From assembly GCF_947331435.1 (NCBI RefSeq), contig NZ_CAMZOF010000016.1, positions 1-64,000 on the forward strand: a DNA stretch of 64,000 nucleotides, given 5' to 3'. This DNA is from Pelagibius sp. Alg239-R121 (GTDB lineage: Bacteria > Pseudomonadota > Alphaproteobacteria > Kiloniellales > Kiloniellaceae). The notes beneath the pieces were generated by a model that was given only the letters and a program-made list of their open reading frames with translations, made no database searches and had not been told where the DNA came from. Shown here piece by piece: positions 1 through 8,954 of the stretch (positions are counted from its first letter, which is position 1; the number at the start of each line of letters is the position of its first letter). A program made the position numbers and the translations under genes.

Positions 1-186
1 CTCGTGTCCGTCAGAGGTTCGTTTGGCGGACAAGCAGGCAGAGCGGCGCTTCATATCCTGTTTGTCTGGCTCTCCTAGGGCCGTCTTACCTAGAATTCTG
101 GTGGCAGGAACCCACTGCGATCTGCAACCAATCCTGTGGGACCGCACGTACCTTTATGCCGATAAACCCAAACTTCTGTGGGGCCG
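1..186. repeat. 186-bp direct repeat, left copy (window edge)
   Basis: This stretch matches 7942-8127 base for base; identity stops at 187 versus 8128. Because the copy begins at the first base of the window, it may extend further left. It contains an inverted pair TGTCCG...CGGACA spanning 28 bp (5-32), the size of a serine-resolvase site I. I see no convincing gene in it. The two copies flank 7.8 kb of cargo. Confidence 0.9.
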
Positions 187-224
187 GATGTTTCCATGTT
201 CCCGTGGCAACCGACAGTTTTTGG

Positions 225-2111
225 TCAGGAAGAGCGAGCGTCCGAGATAATTTCAAGAATCGCCTCGACAATAGATTCCAATGCGCCGTTCCGGAATGGA
301 CCTTTTAAAATGACCACCTTTGAACTGCGTTCCTCTAGACGACGTTTCGTGGCTGCAACTATTTTTTGCGACAAATCGTCGGGGCCAACCAAGGTCCAAT
401 TCGTCGCAATTCGAGGTTGAATTTGTGTAATTGGTGCGAAATTTCCATATTGATCGACGAAGTAGATGTCTCCTGACGAATAGGCCGTGCCATCGACTTC
501 AATTCCACCGGTTTCCAATCGCCCTAGTGTTTTCTCCATTTGTTGCGGAAAGAGTTCAATGTATTCTTCACTTGGCAATAGCTCTCGTCGTGCTTCCGGA
601 TCTTTTCCTTTATTCACGTCCTCGCTGGCTTTCCGGTTCCTTTTTTTGGGGCGTGTAAGATCGTGAAATACACTGTTCGATTTTGCTTCAACGATGTGGA
701 ACAGGAATATCTTGTTGTTTGCCTCGTCGACGGTGTGAACGAGGCCATCAGAAAGCTCTTCAAGTTTAAGCTTGCCGTTGATTGTGTCTGCTGACTTTGA
801 AACCTTCACTGGCCCAAGTCTTCGACCGAGCTTACTTTCAATTTTATTCTTAATGAGGCTGGATTTCTGGAGTATCTTCCGAAAACGGCGTGTGTCGCGA
901 ATGGCTAGTTCGAGAATTTCACCCTTAAGTGCCCTAACAACGCCGGCACGTTGAGCTAGGTCGTCACTCGAGAACGTATTTAGGACGTTCGCCGTAACTT
1001 TTTTTCGAAAGATGTCTAGGCCTCCGCGACGGATTAAGTCGTCAAGCGTTTTGATCTCTTTTCGACGTAATTTCACGCGGTTGAGTTTACCACCTCGTCC
1101 TGCACCAGTTGCAAAATTTGCATCGATTCTATGAACGATTGACCGCGTGGATCTCGTCATTTTGGCAACAACTGCATCACGAAGATGTTTGCGGCGTTCG
1201 GCGGCTGTCATCCGTGATTTTTTTTTCATCGCGCCGGTTTTCGAACCAAGGCGGCGGCGAACAGGTGGTATTCCTCTCGGCGTTTTTCTCGATGTCTCTA
1301 CTTTACTGTCCTCTAAGCCGCGGTCCCTTTGAGATGTCTTCGCGCTCATATCCCGGCGCCGCGACTGTCCGCGCGATAACATGTTCGAGCCCTTCTTAGC
1401 AAAGGACAAGATCGCTTTTAGGGCGCCCACGAGTAAGATTGCTGTTTCAGTGATTGTCACGGACGCTTCGTAATATCGTCCTTTCTGTGCATGAGCTAGA
1501 CCTTCTCTAGATTTTTGAGGGACTTGAAGGAAGGGCGTGATGATGCTCTCTGCGATCATTTTGACGGTTTCTACGTTTTCTTTTATGAGCTCATTCGTCA
1601 AATTTTTTGCCGCTTCCCATGATTTCGCAGAAACGATGTCGTCGATCGCTACCCTTGTGTCAATAGTCCAGCCCACAACCGGCCCAACCAATGCCAAAAT
1701 CCCTGCAACACTATCTTTGACTGCCAGCAACAATGCCATCGCGACCCCGATAATTGACTCGGTCAAGGCATCTATTTCGTTGTTTCTAAACTTGGCCGAT
1801 TGAATTTGAGCCTTGATGTGGTTATCAAGTTCGGCGACGAGTCCATCCACCTTGGCCAGGAAGTCGCTAAAATCCAAAACCTTTTCAGCAATTTTGGAAA
1901 ATTCGATGAGGGCGTTTCTTTCACCTTCGGGCATTTTTGCCAATAATTGGAATGCGCTTTGTAATCCCCTTAGAAGGACATCGAGCTTGTCCTCGACGTC
2001 TTGTAAAGCACGGATCTCAGGATTTCGCGGCAACGTTGCGAGCGGTATGGTTCGAACAGTGGAACCTGACAAGATACTCCTTTCTTGTATTGTAGTCCCA
2101 CGTAAGCTCAT
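225..2111 (-). CDS. Large protein with hydrophobic central segment and PD-(D/E)xK-like C-terminal domain
   Basis: A 628-residue protein with no overall family I recognise. Residues ~30-110 look helical and charged. Residues ~113-150 contain two adjacent hydrophobic stretches (around IIGVAMALLLAV and GILALVGPVVGWTI) that could insert in a membrane. Residues ~250-340 are very rich in Lys and Arg. Near the C-terminus a D-G pair (about D455) is followed twenty residues later by an E-A-K triad (E475-K477) at the end of a hydrophobic strand, which is the layout of a PD-(D/E)xK nuclease core. It lies 62 bp downstream of the 1284-residue class gene on the same strand, so the two probably form one operon. 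My inference is a toxin- or effector-like nuclease, but this rests on one motif. It could equally be a structural protein. Confidence 0.75.
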   Translation of the reverse strand: MSLRGTTIQERSILSGSTVRTIPLATLPRNPEIRALQDVEDKLDVLLRGLQSAFQLLAKMPEGERNALIEFSKIAEKVLDFSDFLAKVDGLVAELDNHIKAQIQSAKFRNNEIDALTESIIGVAMALLLAVKDSVAGILALVGPVVGWTIDTRVAIDDIVSAKSWEAAKNLTNELIKENVETVKMIAESIITPFLQVPQKSREGLAHAQKGRYYEASVTITETAILLVGALKAILSFAKKGSNMLSRGQSRRRDMSAKTSQRDRGLEDSKVETSRKTPRGIPPVRRRLGSKTGAMKKKSRMTAAERRKHLRDAVVAKMTRSTRSIVHRIDANFATGAGRGGKLNRVKLRRKEIKTLDDLIRRGGLDIFRKKVTANVLNTFSSDDLAQRAGVVRALKGEILELAIRDTRRFRKILQKSSLIKNKIESKLGRRLGPVKVSKSADTINGKLKLEELSDGLVHTVDEANNKIFLFHIVEAKSNSVFHDLTRPKKRNRKASEDVNKGKDPEARRELLPSEEYIELFPQQMEKTLGRLETGGIEVDGTAYSSGDIYFVDQYGNFAPITQIQPRIATNWTLVGPDDLSQKIVAATKRRLEERSSKVVILKGPFRNGALESIVEAILEIISDARSS

Positions 2112-2173
2112 CGAGTGTGCCTTCGCTAGCCATGTGAATTTGTCGTCTCGGAAATCGTAGTATACGGCATCTA

Positions 2174-5100
2174 CTATACGTCAGGCGCCACAAAGCTAGC
2201 TGCTGCACCATGAATATCGATCCGCTTTTCGATATCCGGATCGCTGTATTCGCCTTCGAGTAAACGGATCGCGTGCCGTAGGTTTTCGAGTTCGGCTCGC
2301 CTCAATTCCTCGTTAGCTTTTTCGACGTCGATTTGCCGATGCCGAAGCTTGAAAGGTTCGAGCAACGGATGGCTTCCAGGTAATGCCTCCTCGAAGACTT
2401 GGCCTGTGGGCACAATTATGACCTCGGATGTCTTCCGAGGACTGGTCAAGCGACCGATTAGGATATTGCGAAGGTTGACTCGATCTTCTTCGGTGATGGA
2501 GACGTCATTCCAATTTCGTTCAGCATACTCGATCAATTCAGCATCTGTGTATTCCGAAAGCGCGTCCGGATCACGTAAACCAAACGAATTGTCAATATAA
2601 TCTTGCATCATAAACTGGGTGATGTAGACGCATTCTTTTAGCGGAAAGAGGATGTAGTTACCCTTAAAACCGAGCGGCCGGTCTAGGTCGGCTACTTCGA
2701 CCAATCGACGCGTTGAAACACTTATGTCTGAGAAGAATGGTGGAGGACAATTGCCCGTTAGAATCACGTTATTCTGGCCAAATTGACTGAAAGGAAATCC
2801 GGGGCTGATCGGTTGAAAGAAATTACAAGTAACCTCAGAGGGCTCGGGCACAGGCACTTCGAGATCGTAGTGACGGAAGAACCGCTGGTCCGGTTGCTCG
2901 TGCTCCCAGATAGCTTGCATGTAGTGAAGTATGTTTTGCTTGATATGGAGACGTAGGGCGTCGACGGCGACGCGCTTCTGGAACTGCGTTCGAATTGCTT
3001 CACTATAGTCATCAGTTGCGCTTTCGAGAGCTGAAACCACGTTCTGCAAGCGCTCTTGAGCCTCGCGCACAGCCTCCTCGGCGAAAGCAAGGCGTGACTG
3101 TGCGGCCTTGCGTTTCGCTTCAAGAATCTCAGATCGATCAGGACCATCATCGCCGAACAGGAGGCTTGTGCCATGACTAAAGATAGCCCGTGCTACGGTC
3201 GTACTTGTGTCCGTCTCGCCGGCTTCAGCTAAGTCTCTGCTCTGCGTCAAGTTGATCAGGCCCTCGCGCAGAACGGACCGAGATCGGACACGGGACGCCA
3301 CTTCATTCTCGATCCGGGAAACCAGTGCTTTCTGCGTTTCCCAATGCGACTTTTTGACTTCGACCGCGATTTCATCGCTTGTCAGCCCTTCCTCGATGTA
3401 GTCGAGCGCCTCCTCAAAGTTATCGTCGAGCAGAACCCGGCGGAATATCCAGGCGTGGACCAAGATCCATGCCTCGGTGATCTCGTGCGGCGCAGGTACG
3501 TCCTGTGCCACCATGATTACAGGTGTCAGCCGGTGGATGCGCTCGCTCACGTGATAGCGGCGTTCTAACTCATAAAGCAGGTAAGTGACTGTAATTTCAT
3601 TGTTTGGGTTCGATAGTTCACCCGATGTAGTCGCCTCTATAGCTTCCGAATCCATTGTCTCGACTGCTGTTGAACGTTCGTTCCGGTATTCGCGCGCGGC
3701 CTTGCGAACCGCTTCGCGAAAGGATTTTTTTGTTTGCGCGGATTCTCTCGCCTGGTTCAAACTGAAGGTCGAGTTGCCCCCTGCCGAGCCAATGCCGAAG
3801 CTGAATGACCCGTTGGCCGAGAGTGAAAAATTCGTAGTCGTGTTCGCCTTGTCGATGATTTCCTTATCGGCACGTCGGGTCTCTGATAAATCTTCCTTAA
3901 CTGACAGCAAGGCTTTGGCCGCTTCTTTTTCCGATCGCTTCCGCGTTATCGTTTGCGTAGTTGTATATTTGCGGGTCTCGCCGGGGGCGAGTGGTATGGT
4001 TTTAACCAAATCACCAACTTGGTAACTCTCTGGTTTCCATTCCTGGCGATACGTGGTCATGATGCCGAAATTGAACGTATTCGGCACAAAAATATCGAAT
4101 GCGTAGGGTTCGCTCAGGCGTTCGGCGATCTCAGTTGCAAGCTTCTGTGCTCGACCATAATTACCTTCTGGGTTCGAAATTATTTCGAGAGCTCGTCCTT
4201 TGCGCTCAACAACAGATAGACCAATCTCAAGGATTAAATAGTCCTGATCCAGTTGGTCATTGTGTTCCAATGACGAGTTTATGATGATTTCACCTCGTTC
4301 GCGGCGTTGCTCAATTTCCTGATCAACGATTCTTTGTCTTTCCTTTGCGAAAAAGAAGTTATATATGTCTGAGCCCATTATTCGAACCGGCTCTAGCAAA
4401 GTGCGGACCTCCGACAGATCTAGAATGAGCCGCTCTGTTCGGCTGCCCATCTGCACCAGTTGAACGACTTGTGCTTGTTGTTCGAGGCTGAGCATGTGCC
4501 ACGTATCTTCCGACAATCCAACAAACAACGCGACTTCGTCGGGCACTGGAATTAACGCACCGATTTCAACTTCAGTGTTAATTGCGTTTAGAAAACGGCG
4601 CAGTTCGGAAAGTTCACTCAGATCAGGCGTCATGCTGATATCATTGTTAAAGCCAGCATCGTGGCGGGCTTGAACAACCTGACGATAGAGCCGCTGCACG
4701 CTCTCGCGCAGGTCTTCATCAAACGCCTCCATCCAAACGTGCTCGAAGGCCACCTGCAAACGATGGAAGTCGTGATAGGAGACCGCGTCCGCAGGGCTTC
4801 CGGTGCGGGCTGGTAAGTTGTTGAAGTTAGCAATGCGCTCTTGTAAACGGCCTATTTGCTCTGAGTCAGATAGAACAATTTTCGGTTCGCCCGGCCGGAA
4901 GTCTCGAATGCGAGCCAACACGCTTGCCCGTACTAGTGCAACCTGATCATTCTCATCGGTGACTTTATCGACAGCGTCGGCACTCTTTTCATTGCCGGAG
5001 CCATCCGTGCCCTCATTGTTATCTTGTGTCAAGCTGTCGAGCGCGTTGGATATCAAATCGAAATCGGCATCCAACAAGTCACGAAGCCGCTCCAGTTCCG

Positions 5101-6010
5101 TTCCTCCAAGGCGTTCCTCAACGTTTGCGCAGAGATCGTCAATTTTGATCTTCACGCCCCCCTTCGGGTGTTTGTCCGTTGGAGGCAATAAATCGACGAC
5201 AAGATCGTCAAGAATTACCTTTGGAATCTGCCAGCTAAAGGTGCCCGTGAAGTTTTTGATCTTATCGCAACCAGCTTTCGCCGCTGCAATTTGGGCGCTC
5301 TTTACTGACTCAGATTTGTCTTTCGCCGAAAGACTAGCGTAATCGCTGAGGAACCATGGACGCTCTCGAAGATTCATAGGAACGGCAGAAAGCTTGATTG
5401 TGAATTCTTTTGCTTGCTCAGCGAATTTGTATTCGCGGAGAAACGCCTCTCGACGGATGCCTGATAGAAGGTAATTATTTTTCAGTCGGCGATCATGAGC
5501 TTTGATTACCGCATCCGCTAGTCTGCTTTGCGTTTCCTCTTTGTCACTTTTCGTAGCCTGCTCAGGCAATTCGGGGAACGGAATTTGGGCAAATTTCAAT
5601 ACGCTGTACGAAAGTCGAATAATCCAACTTTCTTTGGCACCCGCGTTAGTCACCGGCTCCCGAGAAACATGTAGCATACGCGACATAGGTGGTGCCGGAC
5701 GCTTTTTCTCGCCAGTATCTTCCGGCGCGAGGACGAAGACGATCAGATCAGGATGGGGGCTATTCTCGCGGTTTGCGAATGCTGTACTATTGAACTCAAA
5801 CGCGAATTCGCCTGCTACATTGGTAAGGACCGATCCAATGCGGTCCCCCGGAATGCGCTGCCATTCGAATTCCTCACCAAACTGTCCTGGAAATTCCAAA
5901 CTACCGACGCGTTTTTCGTCCGGCATGTCGAGATCGTACAGCACAACCTGCAGATCAGGCACACCTATGCCGGTCTCTCGAACAAGCACTTTTCCGCTGA
6001 CTTGATACAT
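2174..6010 (-). CDS. Very large protein with transthyretin-like N-terminal domain and coiled coils
   Basis: About 1278 residues from the ATG at 6010; an in-frame ATG at 6028 is the alternative start. The first ~60 residues (VSGKVLVRETGIGVPDLQV, then a G-E-F-A-F-E-F strand) look like a carboxypeptidase-regulatory or transthyretin-like beta domain. The middle has a proline-glycine turn and then a Thr-rich segment (PGETRKYTTTQTITRKR), followed by charged helices and a Ser/Gly-rich stretch. Residues ~1000-1060 look like coiled coil. No signal peptide and no catalytic motif are evident. The size and the paired downstream gene (2111-225) suggest a structural or delivery partner for that protein, which is inference only. 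I could not assign a family. Confidence 0.8.
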   Translation of the reverse strand: MYQVSGKVLVRETGIGVPDLQVVLYDLDMPDEKRVGSLEFPGQFGEEFEWQRIPGDRIGSVLTNVAGEFAFEFNSTAFANRENSPHPDLIVFVLAPEDTGEKKRPAPPMSRMLHVSREPVTNAGAKESWIIRLSYSVLKFAQIPFPELPEQATKSDKEETQSRLADAVIKAHDRRLKNNYLLSGIRREAFLREYKFAEQAKEFTIKLSAVPMNLRERPWFLSDYASLSAKDKSESVKSAQIAAAKAGCDKIKNFTGTFSWQIPKVILDDLVVDLLPPTDKHPKGGVKIKIDDLCANVEERLGGTELERLRDLLDADFDLISNALDSLTQDNNEGTDGSGNEKSADAVDKVTDENDQVALVRASVLARIRDFRPGEPKIVLSDSEQIGRLQERIANFNNLPARTGSPADAVSYHDFHRLQVAFEHVWMEAFDEDLRESVQRLYRQVVQARHDAGFNNDISMTPDLSELSELRRFLNAINTEVEIGALIPVPDEVALFVGLSEDTWHMLSLEQQAQVVQLVQMGSRTERLILDLSEVRTLLEPVRIMGSDIYNFFFAKERQRIVDQEIEQRRERGEIIINSSLEHNDQLDQDYLILEIGLSVVERKGRALEIISNPEGNYGRAQKLATEIAERLSEPYAFDIFVPNTFNFGIMTTYRQEWKPESYQVGDLVKTIPLAPGETRKYTTTQTITRKRSEKEAAKALLSVKEDLSETRRADKEIIDKANTTTNFSLSANGSFSFGIGSAGGNSTFSLNQARESAQTKKSFREAVRKAAREYRNERSTAVETMDSEAIEATTSGELSNPNNEITVTYLLYELERRYHVSERIHRLTPVIMVAQDVPAPHEITEAWILVHAWIFRRVLLDDNFEEALDYIEEGLTSDEIAVEVKKSHWETQKALVSRIENEVASRVRSRSVLREGLINLTQSRDLAEAGETDTSTTVARAIFSHGTSLLFGDDGPDRSEILEAKRKAAQSRLAFAEEAVREAQERLQNVVSALESATDDYSEAIRTQFQKRVAVDALRLHIKQNILHYMQAIWEHEQPDQRFFRHYDLEVPVPEPSEVTCNFFQPISPGFPFSQFGQNNVILTGNCPPPFFSDISVSTRRLVEVADLDRPLGFKGNYILFPLKECVYITQFMMQDYIDNSFGLRDPDALSEYTDAELIEYAERNWNDVSITEEDRVNLRNILIGRLTSPRKTSEVIIVPTGQVFEEALPGSHPLLEPFKLRHRQIDVEKANEELRRAELENLRHAIRLLEGEYSDPDIEKRIDIHGAAASFVAPDV

Positions 6011-6262
6011 TTTAACCGCACCGCACACGGTTACCGAGCAACCACAATAGTATCACAATGTTAAGTAAAGTGTCGAGACGCGCGTCAGACGAAGTAACGT
6101 TGCCTCTGTTGGTCGTTCGAATTGACGCCGAGCGCCCGTTAAGACGGTCGTGAGACTCTTGTTCCAGTTAGAATTGGGGTTGATTCTCGTCCCGCAAAGC
6201 GGCGACCTACAGCCGATGTAGCCTGTCTTTCGCTCAACTCGCCGAGCTTAAATAGTAGAAGA

Positions 6263-7099
6263 CTACTCGCTGAATCCGGTGACTCCGGCGATCGCCTGAA
6301 GGCGCGCGATGCGCTTACAGGTCGGCGGATGACCATCGAGCCAATAGGCATAGCTCCCCTGGTTCTCCGTCGGGTGTTTGGCGAGTGCTGACGCCAGAGC
6401 GGCCGGATTGCCGGTCATGGCAATTGCGGTCATATCCGCGTCGTTCTCCAAAGCCCTCAGCACAACGACGTTCAACAGCATTGCAAGGGCACTGATTACG
6501 GTCATCACAACTACGATGGCCTGACCCTCTTCAAGCGCCAGGGCGTTGAGGCCTTCAAAGCGCGTCCAGCCAAGGAGCGCTCCTGTTACAACAAAGATCA
6601 GCGCCAGGAGTGCGGCAGTGTTCAATCCCCAGGCGATATAGCCGTCCCGGTTCTTGATGTGGCCGATCTCATGGGCCAGGACGCCGGCGAGCTCTGCGTT
6701 GCTAAAGCGCTCCAACATATCTCTGGTTACAACGATCACCGCGCCAAAAGGCGTTGAGATCGTCTGCGCATCAAGGTCCGCCCGATCGCTTATCAGGAGC
6801 TTCGGCGCTTCCGCCAGTCCGGCCTTTGCGACCAGCTGGTCGAGCGCGTCAAAAGCTTCTTTCGCGACGACCCTCGACAACGCCCGGGTCCGCCGGAAAC
6901 TCGGGTGGTACTTCAGGATCAAATCAGGCGTCAGAGACAGACGGATCACGATAGCTAAGAATGCCATGACCAGGCCCACGGTCCCCACGAGCGTAAAGAT
7001 CAGGGATCCGGAGATCGCCACGACGACGCCGGCGACAAGAAGCCGGTGCAGATAGTCAAATCGGGGCTTGGGCAGCACCTTTATATCCAAAGACGGCAT
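6263..7099 (-). CDS. M48-family (HtpX-like) membrane zinc metalloprotease
   Basis: The protein has two N-terminal hydrophobic segments, then the zinc-binding motif HEIGH inside AGVLAHEIGHIKNRDG, two more membrane segments, and the downstream zinc-ligand glutamate in ALENDADMTA. This order is that of HtpX/Ste24-type (M48) integral-membrane peptidases, which degrade misfolded or damaged membrane proteins. Length (~278 aa) is normal. I start at the ATG at 7099; an in-frame TTG lies at 7114. It stands alone on the minus strand, between the large two-gene unit and a gene-poor stretch, so its link to either is unknown. Confidence 0.88.
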   Translation of the reverse strand: MPSLDIKVLPKPRFDYLHRLLVAGVVVAISGSLIFTLVGTVGLVMAFLAIVIRLSLTPDLILKYHPSFRRTRALSRVVAKEAFDALDQLVAKAGLAEAPKLLISDRADLDAQTISTPFGAVIVVTRDMLERFSNAELAGVLAHEIGHIKNRDGYIAWGLNTAALLALIFVVTGALLGWTRFEGLNALALEEGQAIVVVMTVISALAMLLNVVVLRALENDADMTAIAMTGNPAALASALAKHPTENQGSYAYWLDGHPPTCKRIARLQAIAGVTGFSE

Positions 7100-7372
7100 A
7101 ATACCATGGTCCAAAACGTGGGGTTCTCAGCCCGGAATTCAATTCTAGCACACCCGGGGTTATTGACCCGCTTGCAAGGTTTGTCGCCGATGCTCTGCTG
7201 CCGGTCGCCGGGCCGGACACTCTGGCAACCGCCCTTGCTGTCGTTCCTGTCCGATCCCGAGTGGATCCTGGCCAATTGCCGTCGCGGAATCCTGCGCGGG
7301 GTAAGATCCGCGCGAGCGGGAATTGACCGGCCGCCGGACGTAGAATCAACCCTATCAAGAACAGAGGTTCCC

Positions 7373-7559
7373 ATGAGCCTGGCATCCAGCTCTTTTTTTT
7401 CGGCAAGGCGATCGGCATCTTCCTGCTGAACTGGTCGGCTGGGTCAACGACCAGGTCGTCTGGTTCATCGAGGCCTACGCCCCCTATCTGATCGCCGCCG
7501 TGATAGCCGTTCTGCTCTATCTTGCCTTTCTGTCGGTTCGCTGGTTCTTGGCCGACTGA
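7373..7559 (+). pseudogene. Frameshifted small membrane-protein gene
   Basis: An ATG at 7373 follows a purine-rich stretch and opens a frame that enters a run of eight T. Reading one frame and then another gives FFGKAIGIFLL, then ELVGWVNDQVVWF followed by a long hydrophobic helix ending VRWFLAD and a stop at 7559. No single frame reads through, so a gene of ~60 residues appears broken by at least one indel near the T run or at ~7430. A sequencing error in the homopolymer is also possible. Confidence 0.35.
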
Positions 7560-7664
7560 CCGCCATTTTCTCAGTTTTCCTTTATCGCTCCGCGACTGTG
7601 TTCGCTGTGACCGGATAGGTTTCGACCGCGGCCAGGGCCGCGCGTTTATCGTCTCCAAAAGGAC

Positions 7665-7682
7665 GGGGGGTTTCGACCCCCC
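7665..7682. other. G6-C6 hairpin
   Basis: Six G, a six-base spacer (tttcga) and six C form a perfect stem. There is no clear T tract after it, so a terminator role is uncertain. Confidence 0.4.
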
Positions 7683-7899
7683 TTCCCTGCAAGGAGAATC
7701 GGCCGGGCCGTGTCCTCGCTTCGCTGCGGGCCGCACCACCCGGGTACGTCCGCATAAAGGAACGCGAAGTCCCACACCGGATCAGATACGCACCTGAATT
7801 TTCAGAGAAAAGAGGTTATTGAAGCCCCCTGCGCGGGCGCTGAGTTTCGACGCTGAATTTCAGGGGCTTGTCGTCCGTCTGGTTATCCGCCTTTCAAAT

Positions 7900-7973
7900 T
7901 GTCCGTTTTCGCATCATTTATCCACCTTTCGGACAGGAATTCTCGTGTCCGTCAGAGGTTCGTTTGGCGGACA
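7900..7973. other. Candidate serine-resolvase (res-like) site
   Basis: Two consecutive inverted pairs TGTCCG...CGGACA: 7900-7935 (36 bp) and 7946-7973 (28 bp). A 28-bp site I beside a longer site II is the normal arrangement of resolvase res sites in Tn3-family elements. The second pair also lies in the left direct repeat (5-32). No resolvase gene is in the window. Confidence 0.35.
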
Positions 7974-8127
7974 AGCAGGCAGAGCGGCGCTTCATATCCT
8001 GTTTGTCTGGCTCTCCTAGGGCCGTCTTACCTAGAATTCTGGTGGCAGGAACCCACTGCGATCTGCAACCAATCCTGTGGGACCGCACGTACCTTTATGC
8101 CGATAAACCCAAACTTCTGTGGGGCCG
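7942..8127. repeat. 186-bp direct repeat, right copy
   Basis: Identical to 1-186. The right edge (8127/8128) coincides with the point where the broken DUF3560 reading frame begins, so this copy marks an insertion or recombination junction. Confidence 0.9.
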
Positions 8128-8498
8128 AACGCGAGGTCGTCACCACCTATGAATCTGAGTACTCCTGGGAGAAAGGCCCGGCACAGGATTACCAGCTATC
8201 CAACAATAGCGCCTAGATCCGACGCCTTAAGAAGCGGATCGCTTCATTGCAAACGGCCGCGGCTTACGCCCTTGCCGAACCGGTCCAGGGTGACGGCTTC
8301 AAGATCATCGAGAACCCGGAGGAAAACCGCGTCCAGATCATCTTTGACGGCAAACCCGAAAAGGAGATCCGGGAGATCCTGAAGGGTAACGCTTTCAAAT
8401 GGGCACCCAGCAACAAGGCTTGGCAACGGCAGTTGAACGCCGCCGGGATCCACGCGGCGCTGAGCGTCAAACGCCAACTGGACGAGTTGAAGGCTTGA
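8128..8498 (+). pseudogene. DUF3560-type gene, 5'-truncated, with in-frame stop
   Basis: One frame encodes REVVTTYESEYSWEKGPAQD, then a stop (TAG 8214-8216), then IRRLKKRIASL running into FKWAPSNKAWQRQLN and a normal stop at 8498. The FKW-P...AWQRQLN ending is characteristic of DUF3560 proteins found on alphaproteobacterial plasmids. The 5' part is replaced by the direct repeat, so the gene is both truncated and interrupted. The region after the stop could in principle be translated from a TTG at 8247. Confidence 0.6.
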
Positions 8499-8504
8499 TC
8501 CAGG

Positions 8505-8529
8505 GAGGGGGCGAAAGCCCCCTCTTTCT
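8505..8529 (+). terminator. Intrinsic terminator after the DUF3560 remnant
   Basis: Stem GAGGGGGC, loop gaaa, stem GCCCCCTC, followed by tttct. It begins seven bases after the stop codon at 8498. Confidence 0.75.
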
Positions 8530-8558
8530 CGCAACATTTTGCCAATGTCATACGGAAT

Positions 8559-8602
8559 GTTCCAAAAAATGGAACTTTTTGCTTGTTCCATATTTTGGAA
8601 CA
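8559..8602. promoter_or_regulatory. Twin palindromic operators of the higBA locus
   Basis: Two copies of GTTCCA-N5-TGGAAC lie at 8559-8575 and 8585-8601, with centres 26 bp apart; the second is extended by T and A on its outer sides. They sit directly upstream of higB, where an antitoxin or toxin-antitoxin complex would repress its own operon. Confidence 0.7.
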
Positions 8603-8637
8603 TGCTAGCTTAGATCATCAAAACAAAGGGGGCGCGA

Positions 8638-8940
8638 TTGCGGATCATTGCAAGGAACAAACTAGTGGAGTTTTGGGAAAAGCACCCAGAAACGGAGCAA
8701 CCTTTAAAGGCTTGGTACGCAAGGACAAAAGCGGCTGACTGGCAGAATCCACAAGAGGTGTTGAGTGATTTTGGAACAGCAAAGGTCGTATCAAAGGACC
8801 GGCTCAGGTTCAAAATTCACGGAAACAACTATCGCATGATCGTTGGGTTCAAGTTTTCTGCAGGGATCGCTTTTATCAAGTTTATCGGCACTCACAAGGA
8901 ATATGACCAGATCGACGCCGGAACGGTGAGTCAGTTTTAG
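8638..8940 (+). CDS. higB: HigB-type toxin (RelE-fold mRNA interferase)
   Basis: A 100-residue protein starting RIIARNKLVEFWEKHPETEQ, the signature start of the HigB family. It continues with KVVSKDRLRFKIHGNNYRMI and FIKFIGTHKEYDQID, which carry the conserved basic and His residues of the RelE fold. Family members cut mRNA on the ribosome. The TTG start is chosen because the conserved N-terminus begins there and a purine-rich ribosome-binding site (aaaggggg) precedes it. It heads an operon with the antitoxin gene and lies under two palindromic operators. Toxin before antitoxin is the usual HigBA order. Confidence 0.9.
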   Translation: MRIIARNKLVEFWEKHPETEQPLKAWYARTKAADWQNPQEVLSDFGTAKVVSKDRLRFKIHGNNYRMIVGFKFSAGIAFIKFIGTHKEYDQIDAGTVSQF

Positions 8941-8954
8941 AAGGGTTAAGTGTG

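Larger units (their letters stand above)
7115..7941. other. Gene-poor stretch with decayed small gene and recombination-like sites
   Basis: I see no intact gene here. It holds a frameshifted small membrane-protein gene (7373-7559), a G6/C6 hairpin (7665-7682), and an inverted TGTCCG...CGGACA pair spanning 36 bp (7900-7935) just before the direct repeat. That pair plus the 28-bp pair inside the repeat resemble adjacent subsites of a serine-recombinase res region. Confidence 0.5.

Noticed and set aside
7056-7775. 239-residue minus-strand frame
   Set aside because: Low-complexity Arg/Gly/Pro composition, and it overlaps the G6/C6 hairpin and a better small plus-strand frame.
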